Source of the DNA: an uncultured Bacteroides sp. | GTDB lineage: Bacteria > Bacteroidota > Bacteroidia > Bacteroidales > Bacteroidaceae | NCBI GenBank assembly: GCA_900556625.1 | Contig: USPQ01000004.1 | Span: forward strand, 1-64,000 | DNA: 64,000 nt | Direction: 5' to 3' | Shown here: piece after piece, positions 38,246 to 47,313 of the stretch | Layout: each line of letters begins with the position of its first letter | Position numbering within the stretch: the first letter of the stretch is position 1 | The notes under the pieces: model-generated | Database searches by the model: none | What the model saw: the letters and a program-made list of their open reading frames with translations, nothing else | What the model was told of the DNA's origin: nothing | Program-made: the position numbers and the translations under genes

Positions 38246-38276
38246 ATTCCTGCTCCTTCTTTTCCTTTCAATCATT

Positions 38277-38284
38277 TACCTTTG
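38277..38284 (+). promoter_or_regulatory. -7 element of the sulfatase gene
   Basis: TACCTTTG is a perfect TAnnTTTG. The RNA would begin near 38291, 27 bases before the ATG at 38318. No good -33 TTTG, which is common for activator-dependent promoters. Confidence 0.6.
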
Positions 38285-38317
38285 CTTCCAATAATTCATC
38301 CCTTAAAAATCAACTTC

Positions 38318-39853
38318 ATGAGAAACGTATCACGTATACTTCCGCTATTGCCCGGCATCGCAATGTTGTCAGGATGTAATAATGCCGCTCAAAAGAGTAA
38401 CGGACAAAACGACCAGAAGCCTAACATTATTTACATATTCGCCGACGATCTTGGTATCGGTGATTTGAGTTGCTACGGAGCAACCAAAGTGAGCACACCC
38501 AATATCGACCGTCTGGCCGGACAAGGCGTGCAATTCACGAATGCTTACGCAACTTCCGCCACCAGCACTCCTTCCCGTTTCGGGCTCCTCACGGGTATGT
38601 ATCCCTGGCGTCAAAAGAACACAGGTATCGCTCCCGGCAACTCGGAACTTATCATTGATACTGCCTGTGTCACTATGGCGGATATGCTGAAAGATGCAGG
38701 ATACGCCACCGGTGCCGTTGGCAAGTGGCATTTGGGACTGGGACCGAAAGGAGGGACAGATTTCAACAAACAGATCACTCCGAATGCACAAAGTATCGGC
38801 TTCGATTATGAATTTATCATTCCGGCAACCGTAGACCGTGTGCCATGCGTGTTTGTGGAGAACGGCCGCGTAGTGGGTCTCGATCCTAATGACCCAATCA
38901 CCGTCAACTATGAGCATAAAGTAGGCGACTGGCCCACCGGAGAAGAAAATCCGGAACTCGTAACATTAAAACCCAGCCAAGGGCATAACAATACCATTAT
39001 CAACGGTATCCCCCGCATCGGTTGGATGACAGGCGGCAAGTCCGCTCTCTGGAAAGACGAGGATATAGCCGACATCATCACCCATAAAGCGAAGAAGTTC
39101 ATCACTTCCCATAAAGAAGAACCTTTCTTCTTGTATATGGGTACGCAGGATGTACACGTGCCACGTATCCCCCACCCGCGTTTTGCAGGAAAAAGCGGAC
39201 TCGGCACCCGTGGTGACGTTATCCTCCAACTGGACTGGACCATCGGTGAAATTATGAACACGTTGGATAGCCTCAACATCGCCGACAATACCATTCTGGT
39301 CTTTACCAGCGACAACGGTCCCGTCATCGACGACGGCTATCAGGACCATGCCTACGAGCTTCTCAACGGTCATACCCCAATGGGAATCTACCGGGGAGGG
39401 AAATACAGCGCTTATGAAGCGGGCACACGTATCCCGTTCATTGTCCGCTGGCCTGCCAAAGTAAAACCGAGCAAGCAACAGTCTCTTTTCTCACAGATTG
39501 ATGTATACGCCTCACTCGCCTCACTGCTGAATCAGCCTTTGCGCAAAGGTGCAGCCCCCGACAGCCAGGAACACCTGAACACGTTCTTAGGCAGGAACAA
39601 TACCGGTCGCGAATACATCGTCCAACAGAATCTTAATAATACGCTTGCCATTGTAAAAGGGCAGTGGAAATATATCGAGCCCAGCGATGCTCCCGCCATT
39701 GAGTTCTGGACGAAAATGGAACTTGGCAACGACCAACAGCCTCAGCTCTACGATTTATCGTCCGATCCTTCGGAGAAAACGAATGTGGCGAAACAGCATC
39801 CTGACATCGTAAAAGAATTAGCTGAATTATTGGAATCTGTAAAAGAGAAATAA
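38318..39853 (+). CDS. Sulfatase (S1 family, Ser-type formylglycine) lipoprotein of PUL B
   Basis: The ATG at 38318 gives 511 residues with a lipoprotein signal (ILPLLPGIAMLSGCNN); a longer GTG-start frame from 38219 would run through the promoter and is rejected. The alkaline-phosphatase-like fold shows the metal site ADDLG, the sulfatase signature STPSRFGLLTG with Ser83 as the residue converted to formylglycine, GKWHLG, HVPRIPHPRF and TSDNGP. The Ser form needs an anaerobic sulfatase-maturing radical-SAM enzyme, encoded elsewhere. It lies next to the PUL B HTCS, with a glycosaminoglycan-type lyase further along, so a GalNAc-sulfate or related sugar sulfate is the probable substrate. In the B. 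thetaiotaomicron chondroitin sulfate locus a sulfatase likewise neighbours the HTCS. Confidence 0.92.
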   Translation: MRNVSRILPLLPGIAMLSGCNNAAQKSNGQNDQKPNIIYIFADDLGIGDLSCYGATKVSTPNIDRLAGQGVQFTNAYATSATSTPSRFGLLTGMYPWRQKNTGIAPGNSELIIDTACVTMADMLKDAGYATGAVGKWHLGLGPKGGTDFNKQITPNAQSIGFDYEFIIPATVDRVPCVFVENGRVVGLDPNDPITVNYEHKVGDWPTGEENPELVTLKPSQGHNNTIINGIPRIGWMTGGKSALWKDEDIADIITHKAKKFITSHKEEPFFLYMGTQDVHVPRIPHPRFAGKSGLGTRGDVILQLDWTIGEIMNTLDSLNIADNTILVFTSDNGPVIDDGYQDHAYELLNGHTPMGIYRGGKYSAYEAGTRIPFIVRWPAKVKPSKQQSLFSQIDVYASLASLLNQPLRKGAAPDSQEHLNTFLGRNNTGREYIVQQNLNNTLAIVKGQWKYIEPSDAPAIEFWTKMELGNDQQPQLYDLSSDPSEKTNVAKQHPDIVKELAELLESVKEK

Positions 39854-40050
39854 ATATACCGGAATAACAGAATTGTATGATTTTATACCAATCCTGAATC
39901 ATTCTATCCACAGGAGAGAGCGTAAATTGCATACATTTGTAACAGAGAAACGATAAAGTCACATTACAACCAAAGTAATATACTGCACAATTCTTCTAAC
40001 CTTTATCAACAGATTTATATAAAAATCAGACTTTGATCAATTTACCCCCA

Positions 40051-40085
40051 AAAGAGAGAGGCCCTTCGAGCCCCTCTCTTTCTTT
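40051..40085. terminator. Terminator shared by sulfatase and the minus-strand PUL B operon
   Basis: AAAGAGAG (40051-40058) pairs with CTCTCTTT (near 40074-40081), with further GG-CC pairing around a CTTCGAG-type loop. A T-rich run follows on the plus strand, and AAAA before it gives Ts on the minus strand. Confidence 0.75.
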
Positions 40086-40107
40086 AGTTGATATTTCTCG
40101 TATCCTC

Positions 40108-42408
40108 TTATTTCAATGCCTTCAACCAGGCAGGCACAAAGCCCAGGCGTTTCTCCAGCTGTGCTTCGTAAAGAGACTGCGGCTCTACCGGAGTTCCATT
40201 ACTTTCGTCCAGTTTTACTTGCTCCTGCACAAAATTCAACGGTTCGCCATGAAAACCGACAATAACGGGCGGAAGGAACTTCCAACCTTTAAAGCCGATA
40301 CGCCACCAGTCGAATACACCGGCAGGAGCCGAATTACCGCTTGCCGTGCGCGATCTTTCCGAATACATATTCCAAATAGTGAGGTCATCGAGGTGATTGG
40401 GAAGTTGGTTGTAATCACCTCCCTGACGAGACTGCATGAATCCACCCGTACAATTATCAATCAGCGTAGCACGCGGCTGCGTGGCATGAGACTCAAAGCA
40501 GGCATCCAATCCCCAATGTACCCGCCAAATGACAGCACCCATACTCGGTTTTGAGACTCCGCAAGCATGATATTGTCCTGCCCCCTGCTGTATGACGCCT
40601 CTATTATCTATTAGAGGTCCGTTGGTACGATCGGTCACTTTGCCGATAAACACCCGCGACGACCCTTGCGACCGAATGGCGGCATGGCCACGATTACCGT
40701 CTATCTTAATATCGTAGGCGGACACGTTAGCGGAAGACGTAATCGAGTTGGCCTCACTAACACTTATAAAGTTCACCCGGCGCATCCACGAGTTTGTCAG
40801 GCGTGTCATCTTTATCGGTTTATAAGCACCGTCATGCGCCCAGTTTCTGTGATGCTGAAAATCATCGGTGGCATGTCCTACGAAAGTCACGTCTTCTATA
40901 CCGACTTCCTCATAATGCGGATATTTGTGGATCGCCCAACCCCAACGAGAATCAACTTCGTGCATTATAGGTTCTTTAAAAGTGATTACATTCCCGCTTT
41001 TTGCCACAATTTGGTGGAAGTCCTGCACCTGCACACCTACATTTATAATATTCTCCATTGTCGGCTCGGGTGCATAGGGAGACAACTCGTTGCGTACCAG
41101 TTCCGGGTCATTGTTCTGTAAATATAGGCATACCCAGTCACCTTTACTCAGCGAGGCCGCATCGGATACTTCCACGCTAAAAGTACCTTTAGCTGCGTTA
41201 CCCGTGACATCACAGAGTTTCGACAACCCGGAGTTATGTTTAATATCAATCATTACCGGCGACGAATACATGGTAGTAATATCATCCGGCAAGTTCGGAG
41301 TATCCATTATCAGCTTTGTTCTTCCTGCGCCATCTCCCTTAATTACAAAATGGCCTGCGAATATATAGATACTGGAACTTTTATTATTTCCTTTACTATC
41401 CAAAGAATATGCTTCATCACCTTCCTTTCCCAATACCGGCTTGCCCGGCTCTATTGTATTGTCATCGTCATTATGCAATACGTATTCTCCTTCCGGGAAA
41501 TAAATGACAATCCGGGCATTTGCATTGTTGTAATTCTTACCGTCCTTACGGGTCATGTTATTCTCCTGCAATATGGTTATCAAGGCTTCACGGGCAGTCA
41601 TGCCACGGGTTTCCATACGTTCTTTCACATTGAAAACTTTATATCCTAATGAGAAAGCCTCCGGAGGTGTCACTTCTCCATGTTTATATCCGGCATACGA
41701 ATAATCCAACAATACATTGTCATCACTATTCATCAGGAACTTTTTCCACGCTTGTGCTGTGCCGTTATTGCGGGTATCCAGTTTAAGCACACTCCCGCTT
41801 GTACGGGATTCCAAAGTGATTGTATTCGTCTGTTCATCTAAAACAACCGAACGGTAAAGAGAGAAATCAACAGCCGTTTTTCCTTCCAATGACGGAGCCG
41901 GAGTGTCACTCAAACGTTGCCACTGATAGCCATTGTAAGAAACTTGCCAACAGCCGTCCTCCCCCAATGCAATTTGAGGAGTAAGAATACCTTTTCCTGT
42001 CTTGTTTAAAGCAGGAGCCGGATTGCCATGCGTATCTGTCAGAATGCGTGAAGTACCTTCCAATTGATAATTCCAGTAACCTTCTTTATCAATTCCAAGA
42101 AGGGGAATATCTTTATCGTCGGCAGTTTGGATATAAACATCCGCTATCTGTCGGTTACTCAATTGAAGTTTGTAGTTACCCTTCTCGTCAGAGGTGTAGT
42201 CTACAATCTCGGCTTTGCCATTCATCATGGCCTGATAAGCCGCAATATTAGTATTGTATTGCGCAGTGAGTTCTGTTAATTGTTCCGGTTGCTCGGGAAT
42301 AGTTGGGTTATTTATTGCTTCATCGTCCGAACAGGAAGTGAAAACTATGACAGCAACCATCATACAAGTTGTCGCTATACTATGTAAATCAAGTTTCATG
42401 TTTTTCAT
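40108..42408 (-). CDS. DUF4955-type parallel beta-helix lipoprotein, possible polysaccharide lyase, last gene of the PUL B operon
   Basis: A 766-residue lipoprotein (lipobox FTSCSDDE). Residues about 35-190 repeat the stalk module of the upstream neighbours: VDYTSDEKGNYKLQLSN, PLLGIDKEGYWNYQLEG, GEDGCWQVSYNGYQW. Then follows a right-handed beta-helix region with NARIVIYFPEGEYVLHNDDD, FVIKGDGAGRTKL, VGIEDVTFVG and MRRVNFISVSEANSIT. The C-terminal part (about 600-760) looks like DUF4955 (DDLTIWNMYSERSRT, WWRIGFKGWKFLPPVIVGFHG). The beta-helix fold, surface lipid anchor and PUL context fit a polysaccharide lyase. The PL29 founding enzyme comes from a B. thetaiotaomicron chondroitin sulfate locus, and I cannot tell without an alignment whether this is its homologue. 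Activity is inferred only. Confidence 0.75.
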   Translation of the reverse strand: MKNMKLDLHSIATTCMMVAVIVFTSCSDDEAINNPTIPEQPEQLTELTAQYNTNIAAYQAMMNGKAEIVDYTSDEKGNYKLQLSNRQIADVYIQTADDKDIPLLGIDKEGYWNYQLEGTSRILTDTHGNPAPALNKTGKGILTPQIALGEDGCWQVSYNGYQWQRLSDTPAPSLEGKTAVDFSLYRSVVLDEQTNTITLESRTSGSVLKLDTRNNGTAQAWKKFLMNSDDNVLLDYSYAGYKHGEVTPPEAFSLGYKVFNVKERMETRGMTAREALITILQENNMTRKDGKNYNNANARIVIYFPEGEYVLHNDDDNTIEPGKPVLGKEGDEAYSLDSKGNNKSSSIYIFAGHFVIKGDGAGRTKLIMDTPNLPDDITTMYSSPVMIDIKHNSGLSKLCDVTGNAAKGTFSVEVSDAASLSKGDWVCLYLQNNDPELVRNELSPYAPEPTMENIINVGVQVQDFHQIVAKSGNVITFKEPIMHEVDSRWGWAIHKYPHYEEVGIEDVTFVGHATDDFQHHRNWAHDGAYKPIKMTRLTNSWMRRVNFISVSEANSITSSANVSAYDIKIDGNRGHAAIRSQGSSRVFIGKVTDRTNGPLIDNRGVIQQGAGQYHACGVSKPSMGAVIWRVHWGLDACFESHATQPRATLIDNCTGGFMQSRQGGDYNQLPNHLDDLTIWNMYSERSRTASGNSAPAGVFDWWRIGFKGWKFLPPVIVGFHGEPLNFVQEQVKLDESNGTPVEPQSLYEAQLEKRLGFVPAWLKALK

Positions 42409-42430
42409 ATTTCTAAAGTCTAATAATGTT

Positions 42431-42488
42431 ATAAAGGCGAAGAATCCGTTAAACCCAATATTAGCATTAATAGATTCTTCGCCTTTAT
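42431..42488 (-). terminator. 16-bp perfect inverted repeat between two PUL B genes
   Basis: ATAAAGGCGAAGAATC (42431-42446) is exactly complementary to 42473-42488, with a 26-base loop. On the minus strand it lies in the 98-base gap between the 639-residue and 766-residue genes. The T tract is weak, so it may be a partial terminator or an RNA-stabilising hairpin that sets a different level for the last gene. Confidence 0.6.
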
Positions 42489-42506
42489 CAAATTTAATTG
42501 CAGCAA

Positions 42507-44426
42507 CTATTCGATAACTGCACCTATACCTTGATATTCCGGTTTAAGAGTATATTTTCCTTCAATGTCAACCAACGTTTCAAAAGGAGTCTCTTTTTCT
42601 ATGGTTATTACATTATCCTTAAAACCTACCGGCGCGGTTCTAAAATACTGCCAAGTCATCTGAGTATTTTCAAGAGAGGTAAATATTCTATTATTAGAAA
42701 AGTCTGTTTCATTGAAAGTAGCTGCACCAATCATTAAAGTAGATAACATTGGGAAAGTCCCACTAGCTGCACAATCCGTATCATACCAGAATAGATTATT
42801 TTTCATCGTCCATCCTTCTTCAGCGGTTACTTTAAAAAAGCCGGAGCTATTTCCATGATTACTTAGAATATTAATAACCGTGTTATTTTCAATACTCACA
42901 TTATCAGAGAACTTTGCATTCGTTCCTTTCAGTAATGCCACAAATAGAACAGAGCGATCCTGTGTAGAGCAATAGAAAACATTATTATGAATCATTATAT
43001 CTCCATAATTCCCATTATTAAAATTCAAGAAATTAATAACTTTAGTAGTTGCCGATGGAGCCGGCACTGCAATATAACAAGATTCAACCAACAATTTTGA
43101 TATACCTGACGATGCATTATTAAAATAAGAGAACATCTTGTCCGCCATCATCTCAATCTTACAATGATCTAAATACAGTCTTTCTATTACATCTTTACTT
43201 GAACTAGGAAAGTTAAACCAATAATTTGCGGTTAACTCATCAGGAGATAAAGTAATCTCCTTACATAACATTCCAATTTTCGACTCCACATTTTCCAAAG
43301 AGACAATCCCTTTGGTCATTACTTTTGAAGAATAATTACTATTCTTTTTCTCTCCTATCAGAATCAGGTCACTCACTGCACCAGTCCAATAAGCCGTAGC
43401 ACCTTCGGCAATAAAGTAAATACCGCTTTCGGAGATTGATTCACCTTCTTTTACCAATACTCCATTCGGGTTATCATATTTATTAAGTACTACATCACCG
43501 ATCCTGATATCAAATCCAGCCTGATATTCAGCCCAGTAACTATCACTGGAAGTTTTTGCCTTTATCTGATCTGTTGCTGAATTTACTCCATGAGTCACTT
43601 CTACAATAATCGTACACTCGCTCGGAGTTGCAGGAGGTGTCACAGTCACTGTTACTTCCGTTGTTCCAGCCACATATTCCGACAGTTTTGCATTCCAATC
43701 AGCAGGTGCTTTTACTCTTACTAAATCACCTTCAGCCAAATTTACTTTCACAGTAAAGGAAGACGCACCTCCTCCGGCTACCAACCAAAGATCATCTGTT
43801 ACACCTTCGGGAACATTAATTGCACATTCCAATCCTTTCACAATAGGAATCAGATACTCCTTTCCGCCAAAAGTAACTTTAAAATTATCTCCGTCAACAG
43901 TTGCGTTGCTGATAGGATTCGAACCTGTATTTATACCTTCAGCCAGACCGTTTTCCAATACTTTCCAGGTTGAACCGTTGTCATAACTCACATACCAATA
44001 CTTTTTATCTCCATCGGCCGGATTGGGTGCAATCTTAAATTCGGGAGTAATGGTAGCATCTTCCCCATTCTCCGCTTGAGCACGCCAGCCTGTATCTGTA
44101 CCGCCAATAAACCAATTACCATTTGCACCGATCTCAATAGAAGGATAGTTGCCTCCGGTCACTCCCGGAGTCAAAGTCAATGTTTCGCCATTGCTTAAGG
44201 TCAAGGTATAAGTATCACCATTGATAGAGTAATCGGTAATAGTCTTGTTGCCGTCCAACAGCACACGGATAATGTTCATCTCATCGTTCAACTGCTGTAC
44301 CTGTGCCTCAACATTCGTCACACGATCTTTCAAGGCATCAATGTCTCTTTCCAAATCGTCTGTATTACATGACACAAAAGCCAATGCAAACAAACTGAAT
44401 AATATGAATGATTTATAGTATTTCAT
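42507..44426 (-). CDS. Surface lipoprotein with coiled-coil/DUF4988-type stalk and beta-helix region (639 residues)
   Basis: Lipoprotein signal with lipobox FVSCNTDD, then a heptad-rich coiled coil (about 22-55; LERDIDALKDRVTNVEAQVQ) and DUF4988-type repeats (ITDYSINGDTYTLTLSNGE, PSIEIGANGNWFIGG). The C-terminal third shows right-handed parallel beta-helix turns: IMIHNNVFYCS, SIENNTVINI, TMKNNLFWYD and DFSNNRIFTS, as in DUF4957-type proteins. It is translated after the 296-residue paralogue (31-base gap) and before the DUF4955-type gene. Such proteins in PULs are surface glycan-binding proteins or lyase-like enzymes; nothing here proves catalysis. The nearest relative inside the window is the 644-residue gene two places upstream, with the same stalk and helix type. 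Confidence 0.75.
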   Translation of the reverse strand: MKYYKSFILFSLFALAFVSCNTDDLERDIDALKDRVTNVEAQVQQLNDEMNIIRVLLDGNKTITDYSINGDTYTLTLSNGETLTLTPGVTGGNYPSIEIGANGNWFIGGTDTGWRAQAENGEDATITPEFKIAPNPADGDKKYWYVSYDNGSTWKVLENGLAEGINTGSNPISNATVDGDNFKVTFGGKEYLIPIVKGLECAINVPEGVTDDLWLVAGGGASSFTVKVNLAEGDLVRVKAPADWNAKLSEYVAGTTEVTVTVTPPATPSECTIIVEVTHGVNSATDQIKAKTSSDSYWAEYQAGFDIRIGDVVLNKYDNPNGVLVKEGESISESGIYFIAEGATAYWTGAVSDLILIGEKKNSNYSSKVMTKGIVSLENVESKIGMLCKEITLSPDELTANYWFNFPSSSKDVIERLYLDHCKIEMMADKMFSYFNNASSGISKLLVESCYIAVPAPSATTKVINFLNFNNGNYGDIMIHNNVFYCSTQDRSVLFVALLKGTNAKFSDNVSIENNTVINILSNHGNSSGFFKVTAEEGWTMKNNLFWYDTDCAASGTFPMLSTLMIGAATFNETDFSNNRIFTSLENTQMTWQYFRTAPVGFKDNVITIEKETPFETLVDIEGKYTLKPEYQGIGAVIE

Positions 44427-44457
44427 AATGATTTCTTCGCTTAATTATTAATTCAAC

Positions 44458-45348
44458 TTATTCAGCAACCGTCACCTCTAATGATTTAATCAGACGATAT
44501 CCTTCCTTAGAGAATATCTGGAAATAAACAGTATATTTGCCGGAAGCCAGTCCTTTTGTTTTAATCGTCAGATTATCGGAAGCGTCATCAGTCAAGACTA
44601 CCTGTACAGGTGTGGGATCTATAATCACTCTGGCTACATTCGTCTGTTTTGCCGTCAATACCGCTGACCCCCCCTTCGCTACATTTACAGAAGTAATATT
44701 CGATGAACCACCTTGAGAAAAAGTCATATCCAATCCTCCCAATAAAGGGATCTCGGTTTTCGAGCCGTCTGTAAATTCAAAGGTCACGATATTACCGTTC
44801 ACCGTTACATCGGCAAATATACCTCCCGGAATCTCTCCAATATTGGCAATGTTGTAACGCCCGTCTATACGTTGAGGTTCTCCACCGCCAACTGCATAAC
44901 ACCAGTAACCGTCCGCATCAATCGAGATGGTTGGAGTTTGTCCGTCGGAACCGTCTACGGGAACAGCAGGACAAGGATTGCCTTCTTTATCTTTCAATTC
45001 AACGGTTCTACCGTCAAGGGTATATGTCCAATTTCCGGCTTCATTAATGCCAAGTGTAGGAATATCTCCCGCAGGCTGTCCGCCATAAACAACCAATTCC
45101 GTACCGTCACTCAGTGAAAGTGTATAGTTACCCTTTTCATCCATTGTATATCCGGTTACAAGAACAAGTCCTTTCACTGCATCTTGGAAAGATTTGATGC
45201 TCGTATTCAAATTTTCGAGATCATCTGTCAAAGCATCCAAACGAGCATTCAGATCGTCGATGTCTTTACGTATATCATCCTTATCATCACAGGAGGTAAA
45301 GGTAATGACAGGCAATAAGCAAACTAATAGTATCAATATCTTTTTCAT
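44458..45348 (-). CDS. Short surface lipoprotein with coiled-coil/DUF4988-type stalk (296 residues)
   Basis: Lipobox FTSCDDKDD follows the signal MKKILILLVCLLPVI. A coiled coil (about 22-60; IRKDIDDLNARLDALTDDLE) leads into the stalk repeats VTGYTMDEKGNYTLSLSDGTELVV, PTLGINEAGNWTYTLDG and PTISIDADGYWCYAVGGG, nearly the same module as in the 766-residue protein. The last 90 residues form a single Ig-like sandwich ending KSLEVTVAE. There is no beta-helix, so this paralogue is stalk plus one small domain and is most likely a pure glycan-binding or structural surface protein. It is one gene in the middle of the minus-strand PUL B operon, with 11 and 31-base gaps to its neighbours. Confidence 0.75.
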   Translation of the reverse strand: MKKILILLVCLLPVITFTSCDDKDDIRKDIDDLNARLDALTDDLENLNTSIKSFQDAVKGLVLVTGYTMDEKGNYTLSLSDGTELVVYGGQPAGDIPTLGINEAGNWTYTLDGRTVELKDKEGNPCPAVPVDGSDGQTPTISIDADGYWCYAVGGGEPQRIDGRYNIANIGEIPGGIFADVTVNGNIVTFEFTDGSKTEIPLLGGLDMTFSQGGSSNITSVNVAKGGSAVLTAKQTNVARVIIDPTPVQVVLTDDASDNLTIKTKGLASGKYTVYFQIFSKEGYRLIKSLEVTVAE

Positions 45349-45359
45349 AATTCTTAGTT

Positions 45360-47294
45360 TTAGCGTTGTGCACCATATTGAGTGTAACCTTCTTTGGGAA
45401 TGAATGTCCCTGTAGATTTGTTAAAAGTAACCGGATCAGTGGTATCATAAAGATCAACATCATTACTTGTAAAACCAACTGAAGTATCACCTATCTTATT
45501 TTGGAAAACATTCAGATTCAATCCGGTTTCAAAAAGATAAGCATAATTGTTCTCGGCTATTGTTACCTTAGATTTTGCCGCAGATGCCACTCTTATAAGG
45601 AATGCCGGATATTCACGATAAGTAAAATAATAAATGTTCTTATTGACTGTGATATCACCAATTTTCGAAGGATAAACAATAGCGGAAGTTTTCCCATTTG
45701 AATACCCTGATTCAATATCAATAAAGGTATTGGAAGTTAATGTTAGTTTATTCACACTATAACTTGGCCCTTGGAACACCTTAAAATTCTCCACGTTAGA
45801 AGTGGCTTCCGGAACTCCTGAATAATATACAATATTATTTTCAAATCGAAGTTCATTACAGTTCATATTAGTAACCAAGTACAAATTAGTTCCAGTATTT
45901 TCAACCTTTATATTAGTATCAGTCATTCCAAAATAGCCAATACTAGCCTCATCTTTCACCTCCGGCATAGCAAAACCCGATCCAAATAATAAGCCGCTTA
46001 TTGTACACCGGTCGATTATAATACTAGCTTCCTTAGATTGAACACGTACAGGATAAGTTGCTGTTGCTGTATACTTTATATTTGTATTTTTACAAATCAA
46101 GGCATTACCAAGATAAATAGACTTATCTATGTTCAGGTTTATTGAAGTAACCTCATCTGAATTAGGAATAATAATTAGATTTTCCACAACTGAGGTTCCT
46201 TGGTTATATGTCAATGTCAAATCGTTTGCAGACACGAAATAAACACCACCGGCTATCGCCCCATTAGTAGTAATCTCTTGTGCTTCACCATACTTTTCTT
46301 TTGTAATCTCCAGCCCGCCTACAATAACAGCCTGTCCTTCATTATACATATCCAGATTAGAAGCAAGTCCTTTCGGATTCTTCACTTTTATCTTGTCAAC
46401 TGCCCAGAACAAGCCTTCCTGTACCTGAACAGTTACATCGGCAGTATTATCCGCCGCGGCTCTCGTTAACGTTTTATTCTCAGCAGCCGGAGCAAAGATC
46501 AACAACTGATAATTATTTCCTTTTTCATCGGCAACATCCAGTTTGTTCAAAGTAGCTCTCCAACCTTGCGGATAAGTAACCTGCGGATTCTCACCTTCAA
46601 TCTTAGCAGGAATCACCACTCTTTCTCCTTTATTGATAATCAGGAAGTCCTCATCATCAAATGCAAGACCTGTTCTATCAATAGCACAAACCAAAGTTGC
46701 CACGATAGGAAGTGTATGCACAGTCCCATCTTTAAGAGTCACAACAAAGTTGCTACCGTCTACTTTGGCAGATTCAAAGATCTGGTCGCCTAAAGAACTG
46801 CCACCGGCAATCCCCTCTCCACCGGGAACATTCGCCCACTCACCGTCACCGAAACGTATCTGCCAATTTCCATTCTGTACACGAAATTCGGGATAGCCCT
46901 CCCCATTCTTACCGTTCTCTCCTACGGCTACTACGCCGGTAGAAGTACCGTTGATATACCATTTCCCATCATCTCCTATCGTAATCTCCGGTTCGTTGAC
47001 TGTTCCTTCCTTGCCGATAGTCAATGTCAGTTGGGTATTATCACTTAAAGTTATGACATATTTCGCAGCAACCCCATTCTCTTTAACAGTCTCCACTTTA
47101 CTGACTGTCTTATTCTGAGGATCAAGGATGTAGCCGATCACAGCCAGATTATCATTCAACAGTTTCACCTGCTGCTCGATAAGCGTCACCCTATCTTTCA
47201 GGTCGTTTACATCGTCTTTCAGGTCGTCTATAGTACACCCCGCAACCGCAAAGCCCATGATAACGAAAAGTATATACGATTTTATGTACTTCAT
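45360..47294 (-). CDS. Surface lipoprotein with coiled-coil/DUF4988-type stalk and beta-helix region (644 residues)
   Basis: Lipobox AVAGCTIDD, coiled coil (about 22-55; LKDDVNDLKDRVTLIEQQVK), then stalk repeats (VAAKYVITLSDNTQLTL, PEITIGDDGKWYINGT, GNWQIRFGDGEW). The region from about 330 to the end carries beta-helix turns (LRFENNIVYYSG, LTLTSNTFIDIE, ITVNKNIYYFT, VTIAENNYAYLFE), similar to the 639-residue paralogue downstream. It follows the DUF5017 gene by 19 bases. It is probably exposed on the outer surface; function as a binding protein or lyase-like enzyme cannot be decided. Its position directly after the SusE-like gene suggests a surface glycan-binding role. Confidence 0.75.
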   Translation of the reverse strand: MKYIKSYILFVIMGFAVAGCTIDDLKDDVNDLKDRVTLIEQQVKLLNDNLAVIGYILDPQNKTVSKVETVKENGVAAKYVITLSDNTQLTLTIGKEGTVNEPEITIGDDGKWYINGTSTGVVAVGENGKNGEGYPEFRVQNGNWQIRFGDGEWANVPGGEGIAGGSSLGDQIFESAKVDGSNFVVTLKDGTVHTLPIVATLVCAIDRTGLAFDDEDFLIINKGERVVIPAKIEGENPQVTYPQGWRATLNKLDVADEKGNNYQLLIFAPAAENKTLTRAAADNTADVTVQVQEGLFWAVDKIKVKNPKGLASNLDMYNEGQAVIVGGLEITKEKYGEAQEITTNGAIAGGVYFVSANDLTLTYNQGTSVVENLIIIPNSDEVTSINLNIDKSIYLGNALICKNTNIKYTATATYPVRVQSKEASIIIDRCTISGLLFGSGFAMPEVKDEASIGYFGMTDTNIKVENTGTNLYLVTNMNCNELRFENNIVYYSGVPEATSNVENFKVFQGPSYSVNKLTLTSNTFIDIESGYSNGKTSAIVYPSKIGDITVNKNIYYFTYREYPAFLIRVASAAKSKVTIAENNYAYLFETGLNLNVFQNKIGDTSVGFTSNDVDLYDTTDPVTFNKSTGTFIPKEGYTQYGAQR

Positions 47295-47313
47295 AATCTA
47301 TTAGTATTTAAAG

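Larger units (their letters stand above)
37924..38317. other. Repeat-rich intergenic region between HTCS and sulfatase
   Basis: This 394-base region has no protein gene. From left to right it holds a REP-like hairpin (37959-37980), a 22-bp-period array of inverted GTGCCA/TGGCAC arms (38031-38129), three phased TGTAC copies (38220-38245) and the sulfatase -7 element (38277-38284). Confidence 0.8.

Noticed and set aside
38219..38317. N-terminal extension of the sulfatase from GTG 38219
   Set aside because: It would span the -7 element at 38277 and place a long extension before a clean lipoprotein signal starting at 38318.
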